DNA of 64,000 nucleotides from Thermatribacter sp964570785 (GCA_964570785.1 CAZMZG010000002.1:1-64000); one strand, 5' to 3'; numbered from the stretch's first letter, positions 50,175 to 59,243 are shown. Numbers and translations: made by a program. Notes: a model not told the origin generated them from the letters alone.

Positions 50175-52767
50175 CAGTTTTCATCCTCTCCCAAAGTTTT
50201 ATGGCCAAAGCTATTTCTTCCTCGCGACTGGAAACCAGGCCATCAATCCTGGCCATCTGCAGTCCTCGCAAAATTTTAGCATAAATTGGGCCCTGAGGTA
50301 TGCCCAACTGCCTGAGATCAGAACCACTCAACTCCGGTTTAATATACCTCCATCTGAATAAATAATTCCTGATCCGCTCCCTCGCCAGCTCTTCATGGTA
50401 AAACTTGGCCAGAGTGAAATACAGAAATTCAAGCGGCATCTCCGAACACGCTTCAAATAGGTTTGAAGGACGGGAAGCTTCGTCCTTCAGGACCTTCTCA
50501 AACGCAGCGCGTTTTTCAAGGTAATTCTTTACCTTGGAATAAAAACGTTTGGAAAGATGAAGGCGCTCCACAAATCCTTCCAGGGAGCCAAATCGTATAC
50601 CAGAAAGCAAGGGTGCCATCTTCAAGAGAAAAATGTCCAGTTTTTCAGCAGATGCTTCTTCCTGAATCAATTTTTCAAGCCGGGGGTAAATAATTTCATA
50701 ATCGCTTTTCCAGACGCAACCCGGAAAAAGGTAAGGAAACATATCCAGCTGGTAAAGGCGCTGCAAATAAGTATAAAACCCGGCTAATCTCAAAATAAGC
50801 TGGATTTCTTCCTTAAGGCGGTCAGGCTTGATCTTTGACAGCAAGCCCTCGCGAATGGTTTGCTTAAGAAGGCTCATAGTAAAGGGCTCAATTTGAAAGC
50901 TGTACTTTTTCTCAAAGCGAACCGCCCTTATGGCCCTTGCTGGATCTTCCACAAAGCTAAGCGGATGCAAAACCCTTATAAGCTTCCTTTGCAGGTCCTT
51001 AAAACCCCCAAAAAAGTCGAAAAGCTCTCCCCAATCATCGGGGTAGATGCTTATCGCCATGGCGTTAATGGTGAAATCTCTTCTGAAGAGGTCACGCCGC
51101 AAATTGCTGTGCTCTACCTGAGGAGGAGCGCCGGGATAAGCATAGAATTCCTGTCTTGCCGAGGCAAAGTCTATCCTTCTTCTCCGTTCACCAACGAAAA
51201 GAGAAGCGGTACCGAAAGGTTGATAGGTAACCACTTTTGCTCCCAGCTTCTGGGCCACAAAGCTGGCAAACTCGATGGCATCGCCCTCAACTACCAAATC
51301 CAGATCATAGTTGGGAAAACCCAGGATGAGGTCTCTTACCACTCCCCCAACCAGATAAACCCTGAGACGCTTTCTCTTGGCAAGCTCGGAAATAAGCTGA
51401 ATATATTGAAGGTCCTCCCTGTTGAAATGATCGAAGATTTTTTCTGCAAAATTAACGCGCTTTAAGCTCCGCACTTCCAGGTTTTGCCTCTGATGCAAGC
51501 CCCTTAAGAGATCACTCCGGGTTATTATGCCCAGGACCAGGCCATTCCTGGTGACCGGCACTCTACCAATATCCTGTTCCACCATCAACTGCCACACCTT
51601 GAAAATAGAATCTTCAGGTCCAACACTTATCACCTGAGGATTCATGAAGCTTTTGACCGGGGCATTATTGAGCCCGTGACTTATTGCCTTCTCCACATCC
51701 TTTCGCGAAATAAGCCCCACCAGATTGCTCTCTTCCACCACTGGCAAACCTGAAAAACCAAAACGCATCATGGTCAAGAATGCTTCCTCCACAGTGGTTG
51801 ATGGAGACACGACCTTTACCGGGTAAGACATGATCTCCCCGGCTTTGATCAGGCGAACACAGCGTTGCATCCCTTCTTCAATCTTCTGGCGGACTTCAGA
51901 GAATGACATGCCTTTCACGCTGCAGGAAGCTGCACTACGATGCCCTCCACCACCCAGCTCCTGCAACACACAGTTTAAGTCAATCTCCTCGATTCTGCTG
52001 CGAGCAATGACATAAATTTTCTCCTCCATGGCAAAGAGGGCAAAAAGCACGTCTATCTCTTCAAGGTCCATGAGTTTGTGAACCAGAAAAGAAACTCCCT
52101 CCACATATTCCGGGAGTTGCACTTGAGTAAAATGAACCACACAACCCGCAATTTCTTTAGTTTCCAGGGAATTTATCATATCTTTTAAAATGCGGCGCTG
52201 AATAGAAGTTAGCTGTATGCGCGTGAAACGGGGGATAAAAGAAAGCAGTGCTCCCTTTTGAAGGAGAAAGGAAGCAGCATCCAGATCCTGAAAAGTAGTG
52301 GTGGAAAAGGTAAAGAAACCTGTATCCTCATAAATCCCCAGTGCAAGCAGGGTGGCTTCCAGGGAATTAATTTCTATGTTTTGCTCTCTTAAAAGCTCGA
52401 CCATGATGGTCGAACAGGCTCCCCGCCTGAGCAAAAGCTGTCTCTCATCCCTTTTTTCATCGCCATCAGTTAAATGATGGTCAATAATACAGTAATCCAC
52501 CTTGCCTTCTTTAATGAGCAAACCCGCTTTGCCAACCCGCTCTACAAAAGAAGTATCCACCACAAAAACTTTTTCTATTTCTTCCCAGAACACCTCTTTC
52601 TCCTTCAAAAAATCAAAGAATTGTCCGTAAAGAGAAAGAAAACGTCGCAGGTTGCGGTTTACGCTACCTCCCAGAACTATTTGGGTAGAAGGAAAAAGAC
52701 GAGTGACAGCGTACATGGAAGCAAAAGCATCAAAATCAGTTCCTTCATGGGCGACTACAATTTGCAC
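50164..52767 (-). CDS. DHH-CBS-poly(A) polymerase/tRNA nucleotidyltransferase fusion
   Basis: The 867-aa protein joins three modules. DHH/DHHA1 phosphoesterase (about 1-310): EGTDFDAFAS, CIIDHHLTDGD, GGGGHRSAAS. Two CBS domains (about 315-430): IMSYPVKVVSPSTTVEEA and FMNPQVISVGPEDS. Class II nucleotidyltransferase (about 460-867): LVGGVVRDLILGFPNYDLDL, RRDFTINAMA, EDPARAIRAVRFE. Similar fusions are known as A-adding enzymes in Aquifex-like and deep-branching bacteria. GTG 52767 is chosen because it follows TGGAGGAA and the frame back to TTG 52830 crosses the PNP gene. It overlaps trpS. Confidence 0.9.
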   Translation of the reverse strand: MQIVVAHEGTDFDAFASMYAVTRLFPSTQIVLGGSVNRNLRRFLSLYGQFFDFLKEKEVFWEEIEKVFVVDTSFVERVGKAGLLIKEGKVDYCIIDHHLTDGDEKRDERQLLLRRGACSTIMVELLREQNIEINSLEATLLALGIYEDTGFFTFSTTTFQDLDAASFLLQKGALLSFIPRFTRIQLTSIQRRILKDMINSLETKEIAGCVVHFTQVQLPEYVEGVSFLVHKLMDLEEIDVLFALFAMEEKIYVIARSRIEEIDLNCVLQELGGGGHRSAASCSVKGMSFSEVRQKIEEGMQRCVRLIKAGEIMSYPVKVVSPSTTVEEAFLTMMRFGFSGLPVVEESNLVGLISRKDVEKAISHGLNNAPVKSFMNPQVISVGPEDSIFKVWQLMVEQDIGRVPVTRNGLVLGIITRSDLLRGLHQRQNLEVRSLKRVNFAEKIFDHFNREDLQYIQLISELAKRKRLRVYLVGGVVRDLILGFPNYDLDLVVEGDAIEFASFVAQKLGAKVVTYQPFGTASLFVGERRRRIDFASARQEFYAYPGAPPQVEHSNLRRDLFRRDFTINAMAISIYPDDWGELFDFFGGFKDLQRKLIRVLHPLSFVEDPARAIRAVRFEKKYSFQIEPFTMSLLKQTIREGLLSKIKPDRLKEEIQLILRLAGFYTYLQRLYQLDMFPYLFPGCVWKSDYEIIYPRLEKLIQEEASAEKLDIFLLKMAPLLSGIRFGSLEGFVERLHLSKRFYSKVKNYLEKRAAFEKVLKDEASRPSNLFEACSEMPLEFLYFTLAKFYHEELARERIRNYLFRWRYIKPELSGSDLRQLGIPQGPIYAKILRGLQMARIDGLVSSREEEIALAIKLWERMKTGDH

Positions 52768-53578
52768 TGCACAGTTCCTCCACAAAACGCTGAAAAAGTC
52801 TTCGCAGGTTCTTTTCCTGCAAAGAAGCAAGCTTTAAAACTTCAGCATGAGAAAGTGGCTTTTCAGAAATACCACTTCCCCAGTTGGTTACCAGCGAAAT
52901 TCCTGCAACCTTCATCCCCAGCGTACAAGCCAGCTTTGCTTCTTTAACAGTAGACATACCCACCACATCTGCACCAATTTTCCTTAGCATTCTAACTTCC
53001 TGGGGTGTCTCGTAAGAAGGCCCCAACACTCCCGCATAAACACCTTTCTGGGCCTTAACTCCGCTTCGAATAGCCAACTCAAAAAGCAACGAGCCCAAAG
53101 AAGCATCGTAAAAGGGGCGCGTGCCACATAAAAAATCGGGAGAAAAAGTAAAGTCAAGCTGGTCCTGGATTATCATCAGCGTCCCGGGTTCAATAGATTT
53201 CCTCAGGCTCCCCGCAGCGTTGGTCAAAACCAGTTCTGAAACTCCCGCCAGGGCAGAAAAAAGCACTGGAAAAGCTACCTCCCAGAAATTGTAACCCTGG
53301 TAAAGATGTAATCTACCCATAAAAAACAAAATTCCGGTCTCTCTCCACTGCCCCACCAGAACTCGGTATTGATGCCCAGAAACGGCATCCGGTAAAACAA
53401 AAAATTCTTTGTATTCAAACTCCTGTACCACTTTCATTTCCCACAAAACACAGTCCCATCCTGAACCAAGAACAAAAGCTACCCGAGGAATTACTTTCAG
53501 ACGGGAAGCAAAGAGCTGCGCAGCGGAATAGATGCTTTCAGGACAAAACTTTTGAAGCAAAGCTTGTGCCCGGTCCAT
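52745..53578 (-). CDS. punA: Purine nucleoside phosphorylase (PNP-I family)
   Basis: The enzyme cleaves purine nucleosides to base plus (deoxy)ribose 1-phosphate. Evidence: FVLGSGWDCVLWEM, FMGRLHLYQGYNFWEVAFPV, VLTNAAGSLRKSIEPGTLM, GVLGPSYETPQEVRMLRKI, and VGMSTVKEAKLA with the following SLVTNWGSG. The 277-aa trimeric type (PunA) is indicated rather than DeoD. Its product is the substrate series of DeoB, the gene it overlaps by 41 bases. Confidence 0.94.
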   Translation of the reverse strand: MDRAQALLQKFCPESIYSAAQLFASRLKVIPRVAFVLGSGWDCVLWEMKVVQEFEYKEFFVLPDAVSGHQYRVLVGQWRETGILFFMGRLHLYQGYNFWEVAFPVLFSALAGVSELVLTNAAGSLRKSIEPGTLMIIQDQLDFTFSPDFLCGTRPFYDASLGSLLFELAIRSGVKAQKGVYAGVLGPSYETPQEVRMLRKIGADVVGMSTVKEAKLACTLGMKVAGISLVTNWGSGISEKPLSHAEVLKLASLQEKNLRRLFQRFVEELCSANCSRP

Positions 53579-54704
53579 GCCACTCGACTCCCAAAAGTTC
53601 TGCTATGAAATGAGCAACATCACAAAAGGTATCTCTGATACCCAGGCTTAACCCCCTTTTTCTACCAGGAAGATAAACGATAAGCAGAGCGTATTCCCTG
53701 GAGTGGTCAGTACTTGGAGTTGTGGGATCACAACCGTGATCGCTGGTAATGATAAGCAGTTCTTCTTCTTTTAGAGAAACAAGGAAATCAGCCAAGGCAG
53801 TATCCCATGACTGAAGAGCCATGGCAAAACCATGGGGGTTGTTGCGATGACCGTAGAGGGTATCAAAATCATTAAAGTTGGCCCATACCAGATCGCCTCG
53901 CCCGCTTTTCTGCAATTCAGAAAATACCCTGAAAGTATCTGCATTGTCAGCAGTTTTTATGGAATCGCTTATGCCTCGAAGAGCAAAAATTTCCCCAATC
54001 TTACCCACACCTATCACTTCTTTGCCAGAAGCAACCAGCACATCAAGCACAGTTGGGGAAGGGGGAGGCAGAGAGAAATCCTTGCGACGAGGTGTGCGCA
54101 CGAACTTACCTGGTGAGCCCACGAAGGGGCGGGCGATAACCCGGGCCACAGCATACTCCCCAGCCATTATTTCTCGTACCTTTCGGCACATCTCATACAA
54201 TCGAGAAGGAGGGATAACCTCTTCATGGGCTGCAATTTGCAACACAGAGTCAGCGGAAGTGTAAACTATGGGGTAGCCGGTGCGCAGATGCTCGGCACCA
54301 AGCTCTTCAATTATGACCGTACCTGAAGCAGGTTTGTTCCCCAAAATTGGCCTGCCAATGACCTCTTCGATGTAACTTACCACCTGGGGAGGAAAACCCT
54401 GGGGATAGACAGGAAAAGGTTTATCCAAAATAATGCCCGCGATTTCCCAGTGTCCGGTAAGGGTATCTTTGCCTGCTGAACGCTCCTGCATCTTCCCGTA
54501 GAAGGCTCGGGGATCGGGAACCTTAGCTACTCCTGGTATAAAATCTATACATCCCAGGCCCAACTTCTCCAGATTAGGAAGATGCAACCCTCCTACTACC
54601 TGAGCAGTGTTGCGCAGGGTATGGCTACCTGCATCGCCATACAGGTCGGCGTCGGGAAGTTCTCCCACCCCCACACCATCTAAGAGAGCAATGAAGATTC
54701 TCAT
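53538..54704 (-). CDS. deoB: Phosphopentomutase
   Basis: DeoB isomerises (deoxy)ribose 1-phosphate to the 5-phosphate, linking nucleoside breakdown to pentose metabolism. Alkaline-phosphatase-fold metal sites are visible: LLDGVGVGELPDA near the start, GKDTLTGHWE with the phosphorylated Thr, NFNDFDTLYGHRNN, and TSDHGCDPTTPSTDHSREY. The 388-aa length is normal. Start ATG; it overlaps the Nudix gene by 4 bases and punA by 41. Confidence 0.96.
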   Translation of the reverse strand: MRIFIALLDGVGVGELPDADLYGDAGSHTLRNTAQVVGGLHLPNLEKLGLGCIDFIPGVAKVPDPRAFYGKMQERSAGKDTLTGHWEIAGIILDKPFPVYPQGFPPQVVSYIEEVIGRPILGNKPASGTVIIEELGAEHLRTGYPIVYTSADSVLQIAAHEEVIPPSRLYEMCRKVREIMAGEYAVARVIARPFVGSPGKFVRTPRRKDFSLPPPSPTVLDVLVASGKEVIGVGKIGEIFALRGISDSIKTADNADTFRVFSELQKSGRGDLVWANFNDFDTLYGHRNNPHGFAMALQSWDTALADFLVSLKEEELLIITSDHGCDPTTPSTDHSREYALLIVYLPGRKRGLSLGIRDTFCDVAHFIAELLGVEWHGPGTSFASKVLS

Positions 54705-55261
54705 TTATTTTCTCCCAACCACTGCCATACGGCTATCATAGTCTTAGCGTCTTTTATTTCACCGTCCCGAAGCATCCGATAAGCTCGCTCAGCGTCCACT
54801 TCCCAGCAATAAATGACTTCATCTGCATCTCCCTGGCGAGGCTTGGAAATGGGTTTTGCATTTTGGGCTCTGAAAAAGTGAATTACTTCACTGCTGTAAC
54901 CAGGAGCAAGAACCACTTGAAAAAGGTATTCCCAATCCTGAGAAACATAACCCGTTTCCTCCTCGAGCTCGCGCTGGGCACAGGAAAGAGGCGATTCGTT
55001 TTTCTCCAGGGTACCGGCTGGAATCTCCCATAACCACTCACCAACTGGAGCCCTAAACTGTTTGATCAGAAGCAGTTTCGAAGACGTGGTGGTAGCTAAA
55101 ATACTGACCGCTCCCGGATGCTGGATAAAAATCCGCTTCATATCCCCTTGATAAGTATTGCGAACTACCTTAAAAATACAGGCATCCATTATCAGCTCGC
55201 TGTGTTCAAGTTTGGGGATTTCCAGAGAAAGCTCTTCATTTTCCTCAAAACGATAAAACAC
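54701..55261 (-). CDS. Nudix hydrolase, ADP-ribose pyrophosphatase type
   Basis: The 186-aa protein carries a full Nudix box, GTLEKNESPLSCAQRELEEE followed by TGY, within a domain resembling NudF/ADP-ribose pyrophosphatase (LLLIKQFRAPVGEWLWEIPA, VVLAPGYSSEVIHFF). It probably hydrolyses ADP-ribose to AMP and ribose 5-phosphate, which fits the neighbouring pentose-phosphate genes. GTG 55261 lies 6 bases after AGAGGAGGT. Confidence 0.9.
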   Translation of the reverse strand: MFYRFEENEELSLEIPKLEHSELIMDACIFKVVRNTYQGDMKRIFIQHPGAVSILATTTSSKLLLIKQFRAPVGEWLWEIPAGTLEKNESPLSCAQRELEEETGYVSQDWEYLFQVVLAPGYSSEVIHFFRAQNAKPISKPRQGDADEVIYCWEVDAERAYRMLRDGEIKDAKTMIAVWQWLGENK

Positions 55262-55263
55262 TA

Positions 55264-55926
55264 CTATACCTCCTCTTCTGGACTAATCCACACGTGTTTG
55301 ACCTCTATTTCCGGATGCTGACTGAGTTCTTCAACAATCAAACCTGGGTCTCGAACAGCAATACGCATAACTACATAGCGAAACTGAGGGCGTCCCTCAT
55401 CATAGAAAGTAGCCAGACTCAGAATGTTAACGTTGTGTTTCTTAACAATACCTGTTACTTCATGCAAGATACCCGGCTTTTGAGGAAGTTCCAGAGTGAT
55501 CCTGCTTCCTCCCTCTTCAACCCCCAGTGTCTCCACGAGAGCTTCGAAAATATCCGACTCGGTGATAATGCCCACTACTTTTGAATCTTCAACCACCGGC
55601 ACTCCACCGATTTCATTTTGTTTCATTATCAAAGCGACTTCCTCAAGAGGAGTATCGGGAGTAACAGTAATGACCATTTTTTTCATAATCTCGGCCACAG
55701 TCATCTTACTCAAAAGGTAAGTAAGCTCAAAACGGCTCAAAGTGGTGGCTCTGGAGGGAGTCGCCTCAAGAAGATCATTATAGGTCACAATCCCCACCAG
55801 CTTCTGGTTGTCAACCACCGGTAATCTGCGTATTTTTCTGTCTTTCATGATCTTCTGAGCTTCCAGAACAGGGGTATGGCTGTTGACGGTGATTACCTCT
55901 TTGGTCATCCGGTCCTTAACTAACAT
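55264..55926 (-). CDS. CBS-pair and ACT domain protein (AcuB-like)
   Basis: The protein (220 aa from ATG 55926) has two CBS domains (VKDRMTKEVITVNSHTPVLE, RKIRRLPVV; TVAEIMKKMVITVTPDTPLE, NEIGGVPVV) then an ACT-like domain (about 138-210, RITLELPQKPGILHEVTGIV). Such proteins sense adenine nucleotides and small ligands. ATG is preferred over the upstream frame to 55950 because GAGGTT precedes it. It overlaps the oxidoreductase gamma gene by 11 bases, suggesting it may regulate that enzyme. Confidence 0.9.
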   Translation of the reverse strand: MLVKDRMTKEVITVNSHTPVLEAQKIMKDRKIRRLPVVDNQKLVGIVTYNDLLEATPSRATTLSRFELTYLLSKMTVAEIMKKMVITVTPDTPLEEVALIMKQNEIGGVPVVEDSKVVGIITESDIFEALVETLGVEEGGSRITLELPQKPGILHEVTGIVKKHNVNILSLATFYDEGRPQFRYVVMRIAVRDPGLIVEELSQHPEIEVKHVWISPEEEV

Positions 55927-56476
55927 TAACCTCGCCCCCCTTAATGACAAAATCCCGGCCTACCCGAAGAGCTTTAAGATTGACCTCTAATAAACCCTCC
56001 TTCCCCCGTAGAACACTTCGTAGCGCTTTTTCAATACTCGCAAAACCTACCAGCTCTCTTCTGGCTACCAACCCTCCAAGCATCACCATGTTTATTACCC
56101 GAGGACTACCCGCTATTCTTTTTGCCAGCTCATTAGCAGGTATTTCCACAACTTCCACCGCGTCAGAGCGATAACTTGTGGAAACCAGGGAAGAGTTGAC
56201 CAGCAAAAGCCCTCCTTCGCGAACCGAAGCAACAAACTTCTTTAAGGAAGGTTCGTTCATAACCACACAAATGTCAGGATGAGCAGTAACCGTGGCTCCT
56301 ATTTCTTCTTCGGAAATTATGACCGTGCAATTAGCCGTTCCACCTCGCATCTCAGGCCCATAAGAAGGAAACCACGTAACCTCATATCCTTCGATCATTC
56401 CCGCTTCAGCAAGAACCCGACCCAGAAAGAGAATTCCCTGTCCTCCGAACCCAGCGATAACTATTTCAGCATGCAT
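55916..56476 (-). CDS. 2-oxoacid:ferredoxin oxidoreductase, gamma subunit
   Basis: The 186-aa protein matches KorC/VorA-type gamma subunits: EIVIAGFGGQGILFLGRVLA, EVTWFPSYGPEMRGGTANC, TAHPDICVVMNEPSLKKF, and INMVMLGGL. With alpha, beta and the ferredoxin-like delta it oxidatively decarboxylates a 2-oxoacid to acyl-CoA and reduces ferredoxin. ATG 56476 follows AAGGAGG; the longer frame to 56515 is inside the beta gene. The substrate (2-oxoglutarate or branched-chain) is not decided by sequence alone. Confidence 0.92.
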   Translation of the reverse strand: MHAEIVIAGFGGQGILFLGRVLAEAGMIEGYEVTWFPSYGPEMRGGTANCTVIISEEEIGATVTAHPDICVVMNEPSLKKFVASVREGGLLLVNSSLVSTSYRSDAVEVVEIPANELAKRIAGSPRVINMVMLGGLVARRELVGFASIEKALRSVLRGKEGLLEVNLKALRVGRDFVIKGGEVNVS

Positions 56477-57221
56477 TGAACACGTCCTCCTTAACCTTGA
56501 TTTCACCAATTTCAAAATAGGAAGACATTTCCTTTTCCAGCCACTCCACCGCTTCCACAGGACTCATGCCCCAGTTGGTAGGACAGGGAGAAAGAAACTC
56601 TACCATAGAGAAACCCTTACCTTCTATCTGAGTAAGAAAAGCCTTACGCACCATTTCTCTGGCTTTGCGAATCAAACGGGGATTGGTAAGAGCAGCTCTC
56701 GCTATGTATGCGCTACCTTCACAGGCAGCCAGCACCTCGCCAAGGCGCATGGGAAAACCATGCATTCTGGCATCTCTGCCTTCCGGAGAAGTCTTAGTCT
56801 TTTGACCCAAAAGAGTGGTAGGCGCCATCTGACCTCCAGTCATACCAAAAACAGCGTTGTTAACAAAGAAAGAAGTTATCAACTCTCCTCGATTGGCCGC
56901 ATGAACAATTTCTGCGGTTCCTATAGCCGCAATGTCACCATCTCCCTGATAGGAAAAAACTACCCTGTCCGGAAGCGAGCGTTTAATGCCCGTGGCCACT
57001 GCAGGAGCCCTGCCATGAGCACCCATTACAAAGTCTACATCCAGAAATTCGTAGATATACACCGAACAGCCAACTGGACCAACCCCAATGGTTTTATCAG
57101 CAATACCCAATTCATCTATGACTTCAGCAATAATCCTCTGAGCCAAACCGTGGTGACAACCCGGACAGTAAGTAAAGGGTTTCTTTATAAGGGTCCGAGG
57201 TCTTTCAAACACTGCTTTCAT
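56466..57221 (-). CDS. 2-oxoacid:ferredoxin oxidoreductase, beta subunit
   Basis: This is the thiamine-diphosphate subunit. The TPP/Mg motif is YQGDGDIAAIGTAEIVHAAN with GDGD at 93-96. Cysteines C19, C22 (YCPGCHHG), C52 (GPVGCS) and C213 (LSPCPTNWG) fit one [4Fe-4S] cluster. GAHGRAPAVATGIKR is typical of the Kor/Vor class. The 251-aa length is normal. It is coupled to alpha by a 4-base overlap. Confidence 0.94.
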   Translation of the reverse strand: MKAVFERPRTLIKKPFTYCPGCHHGLAQRIIAEVIDELGIADKTIGVGPVGCSVYIYEFLDVDFVMGAHGRAPAVATGIKRSLPDRVVFSYQGDGDIAAIGTAEIVHAANRGELITSFFVNNAVFGMTGGQMAPTTLLGQKTKTSPEGRDARMHGFPMRLGEVLAACEGSAYIARAALTNPRLIRKAREMVRKAFLTQIEGKGFSMVEFLSPCPTNWGMSPVEAVEWLEKEMSSYFEIGEIKVKEDVFNAC

Positions 57222-58285
57222 GAGTTATCACTCCCTTCTCTCAAAGCAAAAACCCGCTCCAGCACCTCGTCAACAGTGGGAACCATCCCCCCCGTTCTTC
57301 CGTAAAAATACACTTGAGCTTCACCTGACACAGCCAGCAACACGTCTTCAAGCATCTGTCCCAGGTTCATTTCCACCACCAGCGCCCGGCCTGCTTTCTG
57401 AGCCCACTCCCTGACAGCTTGCTTCGGGAAGGGATAAAGAGTTATGGGACGCAAAAGACCAAGGCGTAAACCAGCCCTTTCACCTTCTCTAACCACGCTC
57501 TTTAAAATCCTGCCCACCGTTCCAAAACCCAAAAGAAGCATTTCCGGTTCTAAAGAACCAAAATACTCGAAGCGAACCTCTTCCCGCTCGATACGTAAAT
57601 ATTTCTCCTGCAACTTTAAGTTAAGCTTTTCCAGTTCTCTGGGGTCCAGAGCAAAACAGAGAATATATTTTCGCTCCTTTCCATTCTTACCCCTTACCGC
57701 CCAATTTTTATCCGGCAAGGAAGGTAAAGAAGGTTCCTTAAAAACCACTGGTTCCATCATCTGGCCCAGCATACCATCACCAAGAATCTCCACTGGATTG
57801 CGATACTTATCAGCAAGATAAAAAGCAAGATAGGTCAAATCCACCAGTTCTTGAATAGAGGAAGGAGCCAGAGTAAGCACCCGATAATCTCCATGACCTC
57901 CACCCCGAGTAGCCTGGAAGTAGTCGCTCTGGGCAGGCTGAATGTTGCCCAAGCCCGGTCCCCCTCGGACCATGTTTACCACCACACAGGGCAATTCTGC
58001 CGAAGCAAGGTAAGAAAGCCCTTCCTGCTTCAAACTCAAACCCGGCCCTGAGGAAGAAGTCAAAACACGCATGCCGGCTGCCGCCGCACCATAGACCATG
58101 TTAATAGCTGCCACTTCGCTTTCTGCCTGGAGAAAAACACCTCCCACCTCAGGGAGACGTTTGGAAAGGTACTCGCTGATTTCCGTCTGGGGGGTGATAG
58201 GATAACCAAAGTAAGCACGACAACCAGCACGAACCGCAGCTTCGGCAACTGCTTCATTGCCTTTCATTAAAATTCTTTCCACCAT
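57218..58285 (-). CDS. 2-oxoacid:ferredoxin oxidoreductase, alpha subunit (VorB/KorA-like)
   Basis: The 355-aa protein has YFGYPITPQTEISEYL (28-35 core), FLQAESEVAAINMVYGAAAA, and TSSSGPGLSLKQEGLSYLAS, the conserved substrate and CoA-binding regions of the alpha subunit, then a transketolase-C-like domain (about 230-350). It looks most like VorB (3-methyl-2-oxobutanoate) or KorA proteins. It lies 3 bases after the ferredoxin subunit gene. Confidence 0.92.
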   Translation of the reverse strand: MVERILMKGNEAVAEAAVRAGCRAYFGYPITPQTEISEYLSKRLPEVGGVFLQAESEVAAINMVYGAAAAGMRVLTSSSGPGLSLKQEGLSYLASAELPCVVVNMVRGGPGLGNIQPAQSDYFQATRGGGHGDYRVLTLAPSSIQELVDLTYLAFYLADKYRNPVEILGDGMLGQMMEPVVFKEPSLPSLPDKNWAVRGKNGKERKYILCFALDPRELEKLNLKLQEKYLRIEREEVRFEYFGSLEPEMLLLGFGTVGRILKSVVREGERAGLRLGLLRPITLYPFPKQAVREWAQKAGRALVVEMNLGQMLEDVLLAVSGEAQVYFYGRTGGMVPTVDEVLERVFALREGSDNS

Positions 58286-58288
58286 GCT

Positions 58289-58519
58289 TCACTCCTTATA
58301 AACAGCAATCGCCACTTCGGGGCAGACCTCAGCACAAAAACCGCAACCAATACACTTTTCCTCTGCACAAACTCTGGCTGGGAAATATCCCCGGGAATTG
58401 AAATCTTCAGAAATAGCAAGCACTCCACGGGGGCAAACCCGCAAGCATAAACCACATCCCTTGCAAAACTCAAAGTCAATTACCACTCGACTACCCTTTT
58501 TGGAAATTGCCATCAGCAT
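58289..58519 (-). CDS. 2-oxoacid:ferredoxin oxidoreductase, delta (2x[4Fe-4S] ferredoxin) subunit
   Basis: This small protein has two cluster motifs, CKGCGLCLRVCP and CIGCGFCAEVCP, preceded by VVIDFEFCK. It passes electrons from the beta-subunit cluster to soluble ferredoxin. Several in-frame ATGs are possible; ATG 58519 is 5 bases after GGAGG, and ATG 58513 is the main alternative. It overlaps the P-loop ATPase gene by 29 bases, so the ATPase is in the same operon. Confidence 0.92.
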   Translation of the reverse strand: MLMAISKKGSRVVIDFEFCKGCGLCLRVCPRGVLAISEDFNSRGYFPARVCAEEKCIGCGFCAEVCPEVAIAVYKE

Positions 58520-59243
58520 CATCGCCTCCCACATTCCATGCTAAATTAAGATAACGACGTATACCTAAAACTGCACAATCCAGAAAGCCCAGAACGGAAG
58601 AAGACAACTTCAGCTCCTCCCAAACCGCCACAAACCAGATTGGCAAACCAAGTTTTTGAGAAAGTATTTTTGCCTTTTCAAAAGCTTGCTGGATCAAATT
58701 TTCATTGGTGTAGCGACCAAGATGGTCGTTCAAAATCAGGGAATGAAAGTTGGTCCCCACCTGTTCTTCTATTCTGCGCACAAAAGAACAGTAGCTTGCT
58801 ACCGACTCAAAAAAGGGACGATGAAAATTAACTACCAGACTACAGTAAACTTTCCTACTTTGCCAGAAAGGAGCAAGACTCCTGAAAATACGCAAACCTC
58901 GCTCATCACCCCCCAGATCGATTATAAGGGGCGCTTCCAGAGAAGCATTGCTAAACAGCTCCAGGAATTCTTTTTCCCACACCGGGTAATCTGAAAAACG
59001 ACCTACTGAGGAGCTCTGGCGGAGGGAAGCTTCAAGGCGGTAACGTCCGCTGCGCAGGGTAAAATCACTCTTTACAAAATCAAGGTCCAGAAGTTCACAT
59101 TCTCGAGCCAGAAATTTCTTTAAATAAGCAGCCAGGTTAAGGGCAAGTTCCGTCTTGCCGGTGCCACTTGGCCCACCAAGCACAATGATTTCACTTTCTT
59201 GCCAGTTTTCGGTAAAAAAATCACCTGCTTTAATTACCTGCAC
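58491..59243 (-). CDS. P-loop ATPase of unknown function in the 2-oxoacid oxidoreductase operon
   Basis: The protein (250 aa from GTG 59243) has Walker A GGPSGTGKT at 23-31, then LLDLDFVKSDFTLR and LIIDLGGDERGLR, resembling the strand order of MinD/CobQ-like (SIMIBI) NTPases. No substrate-binding domain or membrane segment is evident. The open frame extends to 59387, but that part overlaps recN; GTG 59243 follows GAGAGGGTCG. It overlaps recN by 14 bases and the ferredoxin subunit gene by 29. I do not recognise a characterised family; a role in enzyme maturation or regulation is a guess from location. Confidence 0.75.
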   Translation of the reverse strand: MQVIKAGDFFTENWQESEIIVLGGPSGTGKTELALNLAAYLKKFLARECELLDLDFVKSDFTLRSGRYRLEASLRQSSSVGRFSDYPVWEKEFLELFSNASLEAPLIIDLGGDERGLRIFRSLAPFWQSRKVYCSLVVNFHRPFFESVASYCSFVRRIEEQVGTNFHSLILNDHLGRYTNENLIQQAFEKAKILSQKLGLPIWFVAVWEELKLSSSVLGFLDCAVLGIRRYLNLAWNVGGDDADGNFQKG

